Program-made: the position numbers and the translations under genes
NCBI GenBank assembly: GCA_026545225.1
Contig: CM048849.1
Span: forward strand, 32,312,336-32,376,335
Reading direction: 5' to 3'
Source of the DNA: Cornus controversa
Taxonomy: Eukaryota > Streptophyta > Magnoliopsida > Cornales > Cornaceae
Length of the DNA stretch: 64,000 nucleotides
Shown here: positions 10,754-23,674 of the stretch, in pieces
Numbering within the stretch: position 1 is the first letter of the stretch
Layout: every line of letters starts with the position of its first letter
Notes under the pieces: generated by a model
What the model saw: only the letters and a program-made list of their open reading frames with translations
The model's database searches: none
What the model was told of the DNA's origin: nothing

Positions 10754-13700
10754 TGTAGAGATCAGGTTATTTTTGACCGATTTTTTTTTCTTATTATTTA
10801 ATTTCGAAAAAGAAATGTAAATATATATATGTGTGTGTGTGGATGAGAAAAAAAAAGTGGAAGATAAAGGCCAAATAGTGGGTTGGCCGAAACACTAGAG
10901 AGAGAAAGGGAAAGAAAGAAGAAAAGAGAGGAAAGATAGAGAGATAGAGAAAGTTAGAGAGAGAAAGAGGATTGGTTTGGAAGTTGCTGGGTCTTGGGTT
11001 GTAGCATAGTGGAATAGTATGGGTTTGGGTTTTGGGCTATAGGGTAGCTGGAGTGTGTAGTTGAAGGTTATGGGTTTGGTTGTGGGTGAACTGGCCGTGA
11101 GGTTGGGCAGTGAGGGAGGTTGGTTCGGCCATAGTTGACGGCAGTGGGAGTGTGAGGCGTTTTGGGCGTAGTTGGTGATGATAATGGCTGGTTTGGTTTG
11201 AATGGGTTCAAGCTGGTTCTTCTCATGGTTCACGGCTGGAGTGGAGTTGTCATGGAGATAGGTTAGGTCAGCCATGGGTGGCATGGCTGTTGGTGAAGCT
11301 TGGTTGTTGGGTGCCCAAGGTGGTTGGGTGATCTGGGTTGTTAATAGTGGTTCGACTGCCGAGAATGGTGGCTGTGAATTGAGGCGGTACCTGGTTGTGA
11401 GCTTCCATGGTGGAGGCTCAATTTTGGTGGGTTTAGTGGTTCAGTTTCGAAGAGAAGGTGAGGTGGTGGTCTTGGGCTGCCATGGGTGTTTGGTTGTGGC
11501 GATGATTGGGTGTTGCAGGTGGTGGCAACGGGTGGTGGCTGATGGTTTCGGCTGCCAGTGGTTGTGCTCCGGCAGAGGTGGTGTCGTGGTTGGTTTGAGG
11601 GTATTCGGTTGCCTCATGGTCTTGGTGGGTGGTGCTGTGAAAGATGAAGATGGCGGTTATGGTTGTCACTCCGGTTGTGCGTGGTGGTAAAGGAAGAGGA
11701 GGCAGTGAATTGAGGTGGTGGTCTGTTCGGCCTGTGGCTTGAGTTGGTGGTGCATGGTGTTCATACAGAAATGGGGTTTGTTTGTGGGTCTCAGCTATGG
11801 TGTGACAGTGTTGGGTGTTTGGTGGTGATACTATATATAGAACTCGATCGTGGAGTTCTTAGTGGGTTTGTGCATGGCTCGGCAGCCATGGGAGGTTGTT
11901 CACGGCTTTGGTGGGTGGTATGATGACTAGTGTGTGCGTGTGGGCAGTGGATTGAATGGTGAGTTTAAGGACAGCCATGGTGGCCATCCATGGTGCTCAG
12001 CTGCATGGCAGTGGGTTGTCATGTTTTGGTGGATTGAGCTCTTGTTGCAGAAGATGGTGAAGGCAAGTTGGTTATTGGGTTGATTTAAATTGGGCTGTCA
12101 GTTTACATGTATTGGCTGAATTTGTGTTTAGGTTTGAAGTGGGCTGCCATATTGGACTATGGTTTGGGTTGGATTTGATTTGTGATAGGCCTGTTATTGT
12201 GGGTCTCTTTGCATGGTGTACTAATGGTGGTCATTAATTGATGGGTTTGAATTTGTAATGGTCTTGAGGTTTGGGGTTCGCATAATTAGGCCAGTGGGCT
12301 AAGATTAATTTGTTTGGGCTATGTGAATTTAAATGGGTTTAGTTATTTGGGCTGGACTTACATAGCTAAATTGGGTTTGGTATATGGTGAAAATGATGAG
12401 CTAGATTTTCTTGTGGGCTTGACAATTGGCTGGGCCAGACCCAATCTTATTTAAAAGAACAGTGATGAAGTGAAATGTCAATTGGGCAACTAAAGGATGG
12501 ACCAGATGATGATACACTTTGAACTGGGTTTGAAATTTTGGACTTTCTATGGACTTTGGATACTTGTGGCCGTGTAACACAATTCCAGCATAGCAATGGA
12601 TGGTAATCTTTTCAACTTTCTCGAAAATTAGAGATTTTGGAGTTTTCACTCCAAATTAAGGTAGGAGTGTGAATCCTCTCTTTGCGTTGATTCTATAGGT
12701 CACATACTTGTGACATGAAACCTTGTTTTAAGAATTTTGTGAAAGCATGACCCTTTTGTATATATATATATATTGAATGTCTAACATGCTTTAGTTGGAA
12801 TTTATATATTTCATATGTGTGGTGGATGTCTATGAATATGTTGAGTATATGCATAAAAGAACATTTTCTTAAAAAATGCACAAGTGTTATGATTTCCATG
12901 AGATGATTGAAATATATTAAATATGCATGAGTTGAGAATTGAAATGTATTGACCTTGTTAATGTTATGCATTTCGTGAAAATTGTGAAAATCTTAAGGTT
13001 TGGTGAATTATGTGGCAATGTGCACTTATGTGAGAAAGTCGCGTTTTTAGGGCATGTGTGAGAATTAATAAGGGTTTCAAACCCTAGAGTGCAAGACCCA
13101 AAACTTGGCGAAGCGATTGTTGCTTCCATCGAGTTAGCAACCCGTAGAGCGTAGACAAAGTGTGTGGTCCCAAAACGACCCTTACTATGGATTGTGACAA
13201 GCTGAAGTCCTCAGTTGAATCAGTTTCTGGTTACATGGTGTGAGTTTACTTGTGAGTTGTGACTTCATATAAATTGTCATATATTGAAATGTGAAGCATC
13301 ACTCATAATTTCTAAAACATGTATGTTTTAAGTTTGAAAAGCATGGATACTTGTCATGTAATCATATAAAGACTTCATATGCATTTATGCATGGCTGCCT
13401 GAGTTAAGGTAGTGTAGTAACCCTTGTGGACGGGTGTGAGTGGGCGGGTGCGAAGATAGACACTGTGCTGAGCTACCACACTGACAGGGTACAGGGTGCT
13501 CAATCCCACATCGCCTGGGTGTGGAAAAGGGGATGTGCTTATATGTAGTATGTTCTCTTCAAATGGTATGAGGCCTTTTGGGGTAAACCCAATAGCAAAA
13601 CCGTGCGGGCTATGGCCCAAAGTGGACAATATCATACCATGTGTTGGAGCGGGGTATTACAGTTGGTATCAGAGCCTGAACCCAGCCGGAAGTAAGTGTG

Positions 13701-14383
13701 CCGACGAGGGCGTCGGGCCTCGTAGGGGGGTGGATTGTAGTAACCCTTGTGGACGGGTGTGAGTGGGCGGGTGCGAAGACAGACACTGGGCTGAGCTACC
13801 ACACTGACAGGGTACAGGGTGCTCAATCCCACATCGCCTGGGTGTGGAAAAGGGGATGTGCTTATATGATGAGGCCTTTTGGGTTAAACCCAAGAGCAAA
13901 ACCGTGCGGGCTCAAGCCCAAAGCGGACAATATCATACCATGTGTTGGAGCGAGGTATTACAGTTAGAGTCGGGTGAATCATTCCTACTGGGCGTAGTTA
14001 TATGCCCACCCCCTTCCCCCAAACTCTTTTCAGATAAAGGTCCGATGAAGGATGAGGCTTAGAATGGTTTGAATGAACATTTTGAAGTTTTATGAATCGT
14101 GTAATTTTGGTTATCCATGTCGGCATGTGGCATGTGGATTATGTTGATATGTAGTACAATTACACATTGTGCATCTTGTACTTAATTTGGATCTATGTGT
14201 ATAAGAACAATGAAGTTGGTTTATAGATGTTAGAAATGTGTGTAATAATATTTGCATTGTGTAAGACATGTATGAGAGTTGTGAGATCATAGTAATTCAA
14301 ATGGATGATTTAGAGTATGTGAGAGGATAATGTGACAACCTAATCACTTTCGGTTTCCAGTAGATGAAAATCAAAGCGTGACA
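10754..14383 (+). mobile_element. Probable large solo LTR of a chromovirus-type element, with a nested TRIM
   Basis: The left end TGTAGAGATCAGGTTATTTTTGACC resembles the start of the neighbouring chromovirus LTR (TGTAAAGACCGTCACCATTTTTGGCC). The right end is AAAGCGTGACA, also like that LTR. The flanks are TCTAG and TCTAA, a near-match 5-bp target duplication. No gag or pol lies inside, and G/T-rich filler runs from about 10,970 to 12,100. Without the TRIM it would be about 3.07 kb. The ends are reasonably supported, but I have no second copy for comparison, so the call is moderate. Confidence 0.55.
13413..13962 (+). mobile_element. Complete TRIM (terminal-repeat retrotransposon in miniature)
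   Basis: Two LTRs (13,413-13,661 and 13,736-13,962) flank an internal domain of only 74 bp. That domain opens with a canonical primer-binding site, TGGTATCAGAGC (13,664-13,675), complementary to initiator tRNA-Met. It closes with a purine tract, tagggggggtggat-like, just before the second LTR. The flanks GGTAG and GTTAG are a near-match target duplication. TRIMs encode nothing and depend on other elements. By eye the LTRs differ by one short indel and a handful of substitutions, so the insertion is not brand new. It lies inside the larger solo LTR. Confidence 0.9.
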
Positions 14384-14388
14384 TCTAA

Positions 14389-16208
14389 GAAAATTTTTAT
14401 AAAAATACACTACAATAATACGTATACAGATACAACATATCGACTACACTATAACGTGTGAATCGGCAAAATAGTACAACTACATCATGTGAATTGGCAA
14501 AAGAGTACTAATACGTATACTAAATACAAATACAACATATACAGAATACAGAATACAAACTCAAATCATACGCATGCGAATCAGATACATATACTACATC
14601 TACAGCATGCGAAACCATAGAACCTTGTATGCAAAATTTAGCATGGTAGATGAACGGAACTAGCAAATTGACATATTTGTAACCCTAGTTATGTTAACAT
14701 ATAAACATGTCAAATTCGCGAGCGCGCACACACACACATATATGTCATTTCAGAGGTGAAACATTTATGAGTTCAAAGGAGAAGAATAGAAAAGGTACTT
14801 GCCTCTTCGTATGAAAAATCAAAAATTCTTCCCTCGCCTAAGGTTGCAGTCCTCCTTGGGACGAATCATACACCTAGGGTTCGTTTTTTGCTCTCTCTCT
14901 CTCTCTCTCTCTCTCTCAATAACTATGTTAATGTGTATCGTGCGTTTTCTAGAGCATAATATTTAGATATAATATATTGTATATACATAACCTTGTACAA
15001 AACTTGGGCCAAACTAAAATGGGCCCAACCCCGATAAAATGGGCCCAACTAATACTACAACCCAACAACATGTTGTCCATATAAATATACAGGCGATGTC
15101 AAAATATAAATCCAGAATAAATAAGTAAAACTATTCCTTAAACATAAAGAGTATTACATTTAAACATTAAAAAAAATGTATAAAATTTCTATATACAATG
15201 TGTGTGTAGAAATATATATGTTTGTGAGAATTGGTGAGTTACAGGTGATTTTTTTAACACAAGTTTCTATCCCTTCAAATAATATCATATAAAAAATATG
15301 TAAAAATTATGGTTAAATCCCTCGAGAACCGCTTTAACAAATTAAACATTCAAAATTTGTTAATGAAATTATATAAGAAATAATAATAGTACGAGATTCT
15401 AGTATGTACAATTTTTACCTGAAACATAGTTTCAATGATTGTGCCCAATTTCTCACCAACACCAATGACTCTTAGGAGACCCTAAAAATGGTTTAAATAA
15501 TGGACAATGGGGCCTGTATGCAAGTAGGTCAACACGAATTAGTTATATAAATATATATATTAAATTTACTTAAATTTTTCATACATTTTTTAATTTTTAA
15601 AATATGATATTATTTAATTTAATTCAAATATGTATTTATTTGCATATAAGTGGCAATATATTACTATTAAATATGCATAGAGTTTTAAAATAAAATATCA
15701 TTTTATTTAATCCAAATATATATATATAAAGGACAAAAAGTTGTGTTGAACACAATCTCCTATCAAGTTGTGTTAAATACGAACTCTTCTCTGCAATTTT
15801 TTTTTTATATTATATTATTTAAGGAGATAAAAACTTTTCTAACCAAATCTCTCAAACACGTATGTACCAGTTGGTTGTCCTTAATTTATTTGTGAAATAT
15901 AGTCCTCCAGTTTATGTATTGTATTTCTCTGGATATATACAATTATGTTTTATTTCTTAGGTTTCTCAATGCTGATACTGTATTGTCTTGCAAGATAATC
16001 AGATAAGCTTTAGGATAAAGGTTGAAGCTATTAGAGATCCCTTTCTTGAGTTTTGCCTTAGTAAATTTATTGAGATGAATAATAGTTGAGTTAAGTTTTC
16101 ATTTTCAATTTTTTTCTTTTTATAGTTAAAGAAAACACGTACCTTTTATTCATGTGTTTTTAGTAGGATTCGAACTCTCGACCTCCATCTTTAAGAAAGA
16201 GAGGTTAT
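14389..16208. other. AT-rich intergenic sequence with a CT microsatellite
   Basis: No gene is supported. A (CT)n run lies at about 14,890-14,917, next to repetitive phrases such as atacgtatac at 14,418-14,530. The first 550 bp probably belong to the older repeat into which the solo LTR inserted. The remainder is AT-rich and featureless to me. Confidence 0.5.
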
Positions 16209-16690
16209 ATTTAGCAGTGCACAAAAAATGTGTGACTTCGTGAATTCCAAAATTCGGTTTTTTCGTACGAATTGGATCAGATTGAATGACTAACGGATCG
16301 GTTGCGGATCTAGAAAATAAGAATCCGTAGGCCACGAATCAGATTACGAATTCGAGGGTCAGAAATCTGATCCGATCCGTGGCAATCAATTAGAATTTAT
16401 AATATTTATTATATATATATATATAATAATATCTTTTAACTTTTACTAATATTATTATGATATTTTTTAGATTAAAAAATTGTTATTAACCCCTAGTTAA
16501 AAAATAATTATACTAAATTGTTTACATTAAGTTCAATCCGTCAATTCAATCCGATATCTCACGGATCGAATTGGATCAGATTGACTCTTTTTCACAGATC
16601 AGATCGGATTATATAATCAGCAATTTGTAAACCGCAAATTGAATTAGGATTATATCTAATCTGATCTTATTCATTCTGTGGTCACCTCTC
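16209..16690. mobile_element. Possible degraded hAT-type MITE
   Basis: The left part begins agcagtgcacaaaa and the reverse complement of the right part begins agaggtgaccacag. The interior holds repeated ggatcagatt/atcggatt motifs in both orientations, as in other plant hAT MITEs of this style. The ends are diverged and I could not find a convincing 8-bp target duplication. Confidence 0.35.
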
Positions 16691-16699
16691 GTCTTTGTA

Positions 16700-18843
16700 T
16701 GGTTGCGCTTTGGTAATTTTTTTAAATTCTTTAGGAAGAGAAAAGTGATTTTTATTTATTTTTATTTAGGTTCTGTTTTTCGCACAGGCACCTTTCTGGA
16801 TCCCTTCATCACCAACTTTTTAGATTCAGTGGATTTAACACGTTAAGACCGGTAGGGCCTCAAAGTTGCAGACATGTTCAAATTCAACTAATGGTGTCTT
16901 TTCAGACTCAAACTATTGGGCTACTTGTTGATGAACTGTATATTTGTAAGTGTTGTTTGGAAGCATAATAATAATTATATATTGATCATATAAAGTTCCT
17001 AACCTAGGACATGTCTTTCAAATTATTATTTTGTAGACATTGCTTTCTATGAAAAGAAGGTTTCTCTTTCATATAAGGGTTAAAAGCTGTGGACCCTAGG
17101 TGGAGCCCTAAACCAATTCTAATTTACCAAGTTTAATTTTTGGTAGATGAGATTGGAGGATTGGCTAAGGTGATTTGAAAATTGGGGGCGACAACAAAAT
17201 CTAGCTTAAGACAAAGATAGGATTAGAAATTTAACCTAAAGCATTTAATAATGATTAAAATTTTAAATTTCTTTTTAATAATCTCATCTCATCATGTTAT
17301 TTTTTGTGGTCATGTCTGTCTCTTACCTTCTATGACAACTACTCTTTCTCGACTGACTGACACACTCTAAGTTTCCGATATATGTGTACAAACCATCTAA
17401 TCAGTCCACTTTTTCTAATTTTTTCTTATTTACGAGTGTCAATCCTAATATATCTCCTACATTTTTATTAGTGACCATATATCTTCTAGTGATTTCAATC
17501 ATCTATCTTATTATTCTCATTTTAGCTATCATGAAAGCGTTAATCTTGTTTCTTTTGTATCACTATCTATCTCTTTATCCTTTTGTATTATGATCCTAAT
17601 TAGTGAAAGTGATTTTTTCAAATAATCTTTTGATTTTGAAGTCTTATTATTATATTATCAATATCCGAGTATTTATTAAAATTACATTTCATATTCTCGA
17701 TTTTAATTCGACTAATTCTCGATCCTTTTGATTCTAAAATATTTCTCCATATTATCAATTACATTTTATTAAAAAGAGCATGATCTCATTGACAAACATT
17801 TACATGAAATCTTCTTTTAGAAGTTTTTTGTTATTTCATCTAAAATTATTGCAAATACATATAGGCTAAGCAACAATTCTTGGTGAAATCCTGCATTTAT
17901 GGTAACTCACTAGTTTCTCCGCATAGATTTTTTTTTTTTTTTGTTGGTAAAAGTCGTATTTTTTCAAATATGCATTAGGAATTTACAGATTTGTAAAACA
18001 AACATATATATATATATGTTCCTATAAATACATCTCAATTCCAAGTCTCGAAAATTTACCTCTTACTCAAAGGCAATTGAAAGTTTAGTGAATTTCATTA
18101 TTAAATTAATAGTGCTCATATATCCATACAAAACCCACACCCTCTTTTCCATTAAATATGTTTCCAAATAGAAGGTTGAGTGTTCGAGCTCTGATAAGGA
18201 CATGTTTTGAAAAACGAACTTGATTAAAAAAATAAATAATAACAACAAATTTATAAATTCATAAATTTTAAAATTATCCTTCATTAAGTGCATTCAGCAA
18301 TTACTAAAGACTAAAAAAATTGAACACGAATTTAGATTTTTTATTATTTTAAGTGGTATTTAATTGCATGCTGTGAAGCACAATTATGCTCCTGTTTTGA
18401 TTGAAAACAATTCTCATAAATATAAGATGCTCAGACTTTTAGTCATTAGTACTCTCTCCAGCTCAAGTATTCCTTTGGATTTTCAACAAAAATCAAAAAC
18501 TAATCCTGTAAAGTTATGAGATTTAATTGTTCATTTTGTAAAGTTTTCAAAATCTAGGATGACTTTAAAAAGTTCTATAAATTTTTGTACATATATTGAC
18601 TTTTTAAAAGGAACACTTATTTGAAACATCTCAAAAGAAAAGGGAACACTTATACTTTGAAAGGGAGTAAAATACTTTTTACAAAAAAAAAAAAATGGAA
18701 AAATTAAAGTAAATTGCAAAATCTGAAAATGATTGAAAGATTATTTTCCTCAACTCTTTTTCAAAAAAATAGTTTAGAACTTATATCTCTAAAAAATATA
18801 TTTGTCTATCTGAATATAATAAACACAGAAAATATTTTCAGAT
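16700..18843. other. AT-rich intergenic sequence, no gene seen
   Basis: I see no coding signal, splice structure or terminal-repeat pair. The open frames are short and of low complexity. Confidence 0.5.
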
Positions 18844-19040
18844 TATACATGTGTTTATTATAGAAGTACATTTACAATATACTCGTGTAAATACATTGAG
18901 TGAATCTGGATCATGCATGTATAACCCGTGTAGTAAATTTTATTGTACGAGTTTATACATGTGTCCATTATAGAAGTATGTTTATAATATACTCGGTGTA
19001 AATATAATGAGTGAATCTAAATTATGCGTTTACGATATTG
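18844..19040. repeat. Two tandem copies of a ~110-bp unit
   Basis: The segment starting tatacatgtgt at 18,844 recurs at 18,954, with shared blocks attatagaagta and tgagtgaatct. The two copies differ at many positions, so the duplication is old. No function is apparent. Confidence 0.65.
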
Positions 19041-19885
19041 ACACGGTTTATATTCATTCGATGTATTTACATCCATAAAAAGGTACAACCCCATAAGTCT
19101 TTTGCGTGAATGAGCTAGCTACTAACCCTGTGTTGACCTAATAACACTTTCGGTGGATTTGGACGGACTTGGAATAGTTAATTTGACAACATATATAAAT
19201 AATATTAAAAGCAGTAAGATTGTTGGTCCCAGACTCCCAATTCCAACCTTGTATTGGATTTACTCACGATGAACCAATTGATGATACAAGTACAACAAAT
19301 ATACCCTACATTTTCTTTTACATCACAAGTGAATTGTGCTTTCCAACATCATCCTTAAGCAAACAAATATAAAATAAGCCAGGTCAAAATCAAGTGTACA
19401 TTCTATCCGCAGGTACCCTCAACATAATTTGTGATTTTAGTTCAAAAAAAAACAAAATATATATATATATATATGTAACTTTTAATATTTAATATATTTG
19501 TGAGAATTGAATATGATTTCTAATTAACATTTTTATTTTTATTTTTTTACTTGTTTCACTTTCTTTTTCTTTTTTTTTATGTTCTTTATAAAAAAAAATT
19601 CTATCACACATTTAATTATCATTATGAATCTAGTCACTAATATCTTTCTTTTATTATTGTACAATTTTCTAATTCTTTTAGATGACTTTTTTTGTTTATT
19701 TGTATACTTTTTACCTAATTTTTTTGTTATTTGATTATCAGGGTTAACAAATTTATCAAGAGCTTCTTTTTCAGATTGAATTAGTTTATTCATTCTTCTC
19801 TTCTTTTTAAGTTTTTCATACTGATTCATATTTTCTAATAGACATATTAAATAATATAAATAACAATGATCACAATCAAAATATA
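19041..19885. other. AT-rich intergenic sequence
   Basis: No gene is seen. The minus-strand frame at 19,539-19,829 is a lysine-rich low-complexity translation of A-rich DNA and not a credible protein. Confidence 0.5.
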
Positions 19886-19894
19886 TAATTTTAT

Positions 19895-20105
19895 GAGCAA
19901 TGCTACACGTCTCGAATAAATATCATGAATTTTAACTCGAATCTATGTGGCAGGTGATATAGTCCATTATTTTAGGAGATAAAATTAAATGGTAAGTTAT
20001 TATTGGTGGGATTCCCCCATACACGGAGTCCATATGGTATTATCACCTGCCACATAAATTCGAGTTAAAATTCGTGAAATAAAATTGTGACGTTTAGTAT
20101 TTTTC
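19895..20105. mobile_element. Mutator-type MITE, 211 bp
   Basis: A 9-bp direct repeat TAATTTTAT flanks both ends (19,886-19,894 and 20,106-20,114). The ends GAGCAATGCTACACGTC and, reverse-complemented, GAAAAATACTAAACGTC form inverted repeats. They extend inward through aattttaactcgaat and atgtggcaggtgata. Nine-base target duplications with long inverted repeats fit Mutator-like elements. There is no coding content. Confidence 0.8.
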
Positions 20106-20402
20106 TAATTTTATAATAACAAAAAATAATAAGACTGCAAAATAATTTCAGTAAAAGAACAGTATAACCTGATGTTAGAAAAATTCAATCTAATGTTCCA
20201 ACAAAATTTTCAATTATTTTGTAACTAGTAGTGAAAGCTTCAAATTAATTTATGGTTGTAATGATTGGAAAAGAAAAATATGTTATAACGAGAGACTGAG
20301 AGAAGAGAGAGATAGAAAGTCTTTAATGAGACAATAGAAAAATTAAAAGCTGCAATGAGAGAGGTTGAAAAAGTCAAAAACTTTGAGGAATAAAAAAATA
20401 AA

Positions 20403-21628
20403 AAGTAAATTACACTGACCTCCCCTGAAGTTCAGTCAATATACACTGACCTCCCATCTTGTTTGTCATATTACATTAACCTTCTTTGATATTTGAATAC
20501 AAGATAACACAAATCTCCTTTCCGTTAGTGGTTAACATAGTTAATGACGGAAAATTATGATATCGGCAATTTGTATATTTTAAATTTCAGTTCTACCTTT
20601 GAAAAACATGTAAAGATGTAATTATGCCTATGAAATCACATGAAATACTTAGATACATTTTTTAACTGAATAAAGTTGACAAAATTATTCCATTCTTCTT
20701 ATTATTTCAAAAAGTCAAATATTGATCTTCAGCGAAGGTTGTTGGCAATAATTTATGGTCGCAAAAGAGAGAAGTGATAAGATATTTTTTTTCTCTCTTC
20801 TTTTTTTTTTTTTTTTCATTATTTCCTCTTCCTATTTTCTCTCTTTTTACTTAATTCAATCAAAAGTTAAGATCTTGAAATTAGAGAGTTTAATTGTGTG
20901 GCTTGGCTTTAATGAAACATATATGTGATTTAGAAGAATTAGGGTTAAATTATTTAACTTGAAAATTCAGGGTTTAGTTTATGTAATAAATTTTTTTTTT
21001 CTTTTTGATTCTTTTTTTACATTTTTAAAAGTCACATTACAAAAGTTCGTTATTTTGATTATATACATATATATATACACACACACACTAGTATACAAAA
21101 TTACAAAGCCAAGTAGTCAACCCATATATAAAAACTAGTAGTCAGCCAACCCATTTATGCTTTTCAATTCACGGTTACATCTTTAAAAAATTGTCGTTGT
21201 TCATTGGGCATACATAAATACAAACTCATTTCAATTTTGTTTGTTAAATTTGTGAATAGTAGACTCTTCACTTATTTATTTAAACTACAATTGGATTTAA
21301 GTTGTCAAAAATATTTTATTTTTTATCAATTTTAGATTTTATTTTCTAAATGAACTGGTGAGTTCACCAGTGTCATTAATGGTAGTAGAGTGAAAAGGAA
21401 AAAGATGAGCAAACGTTGGAATACAATTTGGTAATTTTGTCATTTCGCTTTGCTTTGTTTATGAACTAAAATAATATTAAAAAATGAGGACAAAAAGGTA
21501 ATTTTGTTACTTCCGTTAACGACATTTACCTAATAACTCTGACAAAAAAGGTTAGTGTAATTTGACAAATAAAAGGGAATGTCAATGTTTATTTACTAAA
21601 CCTCAGGAGAGGTCAATGTAATTTATCC
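20403..21628. mobile_element. Mutator-type non-autonomous element with long TIRs
   Basis: The left end AAGTAAATTACACTGACCTC and the reverse complement of the right end, GGATAAATTACATTGACCTC, begin inverted repeats that stay recognisable for roughly 150 bp. The A-rich 9-mer aaaaataaa flanks both ends (20,394-20,402 and 21,629-21,637). Because it is low in complexity, it is weaker evidence than the inverted repeats. The interior has no transposase. Confidence 0.7.
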
Positions 21629-21929
21629 AAAAATAAATAAATAAAAGTTAATAGGAGATGAAAAATTTTACAATTTTCAATTTCCTAAAAATATCGGTTA
21701 GTGTGATGTTAGTATATATTAAATGCAACATAGAAGGAAGAGAGAGAAAAAAAATTATAAATTAGTTGGAGTCTAACAAAAGGAAACAAAAAATTTAAGA
21801 AGTCTAATAATAGTATATTAAATTTTTTTAGAAAGTTGTATAATATAAGGGAAAAATATTTTTTTGGGGCTTAGGCCACTACTTAACTCGCCTAAGGTTC
21901 TAGTCGACCCTTTTTGTTAAATAAATAGA

Positions 21930-22445
21930 ATTGGGCAAATTACACATGCCTTTCTTGAAGTTTGTCATTATAACATATACCTTTCTTATACGTTTTATAT
22001 TTTCACTTACTTCCTTTAAGGTTATGATGCATGTAATGGACTTACTCCTCCTGTAACAGCGGCCTACGTAAACAAACAGAATTTGCTGACGTCAGGTACA
22101 ATAAACGGAAAAAAAGTCAGTTTTGCCCTTCTTACATCTGTAATGACATCTTTAACCTTGTTGACCAATATAAAATTACTTATATACCCTTGTCTTATTA
22201 ACTAAAATTTAGAATAAACATTACTGACACCCTATGAGGTTTGACGTAATTTCATGTAGTTACGATTTCGAGATTTTTCGTCACTAACACCCCATGTAGT
22301 TTGTGTAGTATATCACAAACACCCTCTCTTGCCAAAAGTACATCGTGTTAGAACATTTTTTCATGGTAAAATGACATGTTTGCCCTTTGACTTCTGAAAT
22401 GACACTTTTGAATGTTGAATTTACCAAATTACCTAATTGACCAGA
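21930..22445. mobile_element. Fragments of Mutator-like termini
   Basis: A segment beginning gggcaaattacacatgcc near 21,936 and one beginning ataaacattactgacaccc near 22,213 read like the outer ends of plant Mutator-like elements. They also contain cttaac/ctgacgtcag-type internal words. I cannot find matching opposite ends, so these are fragments or misassigned repeats. Confidence 0.4.
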
Positions 22446-23244
22446 ATAACCCCAACTATTTGCTCTTATTATATCATTCTTAGTACAACATCCTTATGCT
22501 TCTCTTTCATATTACAACTCTTATGCCATGACCTAAAGTACTTAATACCATATATATACTATATATATAAAGTGTTATTTCATGATTTTTACTTAGATTT
22601 ATGTTCTAAATCCAATTAATCACTCATCTAACTTATTCTCAGTACAGAGTATATTATATATACTATACATAATATATTATATAGCCTAGATTAAACCAAA
22701 ATCAGGGTTTCATAAACTCAACTCTATAATTTTTTTTTAATTTTGTCACTAATTAGCCTAATCTGATACACATTCTTTAAGCATTAATACATCAAAATCA
22801 TCTATATAATCAATCAATTTATATACCATCTATATATATATATATATATATGATATACATATGGCCATGAGTAGCTGAAATCCTTATGTTACTTTTGAGC
22901 TGAAAATTCTAAATAATTTCTACCATCTAAATTAAAAATTTATCTTTATTTCTTTGATCGAAAATCCATAATCATAATCATAGTTGAAACAAGTATATCC
23001 AAGTACTAGAGCAATTCTATATTGCATGACTACGTTATACATTTACTACAGATGCGCATGCCTGGTTCTGTTCATTCTGCGCACGCACCGATGCGTGGTG
23101 CCTATCTATCTATATCTTTAATTTGAAGCCGGCAATGTCCTTGCTTTATCTGACTACAACCATGTGAACATGTGGAGGTCACTCATTATGGCCCACGCCA
23201 CTTCCCCCACCCCACTTTCCCCAGCTTTTCCAATCTTTCTCTCT
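22446..23244. other. FRL4 upstream region
   Basis: The left part is AT-rich with a (TA)n tract near 22,830-22,851. From about 23,160 it turns C/T-rich, as plant promoters and leaders often do. No other gene is visible. Confidence 0.5.
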
Positions 23245-23458
23245 TATATATTTTCTTTGCTTTCTTTTCTGATCCGACTTCGGTTTCCGAGAAAGTAGTC
23301 CCTTCACTTATCCTACCATCCAAACACCACCCATTTTAAGCTCACGTCATACTCTCTTCTACTTTAGGACACTCTCTCTGATCCTGCGCACTTTCACACC
23401 CCCAGCGCACGTTAGTGACTCCCCCAAAATACCTTTTTGTCAGACGCCATGGCACGTG
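23245..23458 (+). promoter_or_regulatory. Candidate FRL4 core promoter and G-box
   Basis: A TATA-like TATATATT lies at 23,245-23,252 in C/T-rich sequence about 425 bp before the start codon. A palindromic CACGTG (G-box core, bound by bZIP and bHLH factors) lies at 23,453-23,458, probably in the leader. The transcription start is unknown, so the TATA assignment is tentative. Confidence 0.35.
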
Positions 23459-23674
23459 TTCATTTACTACCCGCACACGTCATCGATCCGTACCCTTTCG
23501 TCGGCCTATCTATCTTTATCTCCACTACACCAACAAGTCCTCCACCATCTCTCTCCTCTCTCTCTCTATCTCTATCTCTACCATTCCCGTTCTAGGGTTT
23601 CATCGACGATTGAATTGAGAGTCTCACAGTGACAGAGATATAACAGAGTAGAAGAGTCTCTGACTCACCACACA

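Noticed and set aside
10895-11690. Long open frames on both strands (129 and 138 codons) in G/T-rich DNA
   Set aside because: They lie inside the large solo LTR, have biased low-complexity composition and match no family; both strands are open because the DNA lacks AT-rich stops.
13413-13962. Possible Cassandra element (TRIM carrying 5S rRNA)
   Set aside because: I looked for 5S rRNA words such as the internal promoter motifs and did not find them in the LTRs.
18170-18210. tRNA-like or SINE-like box (gttcgagctctg)
   Set aside because: Only a weak B-box-like word is present, with no A box, tail or target duplication.
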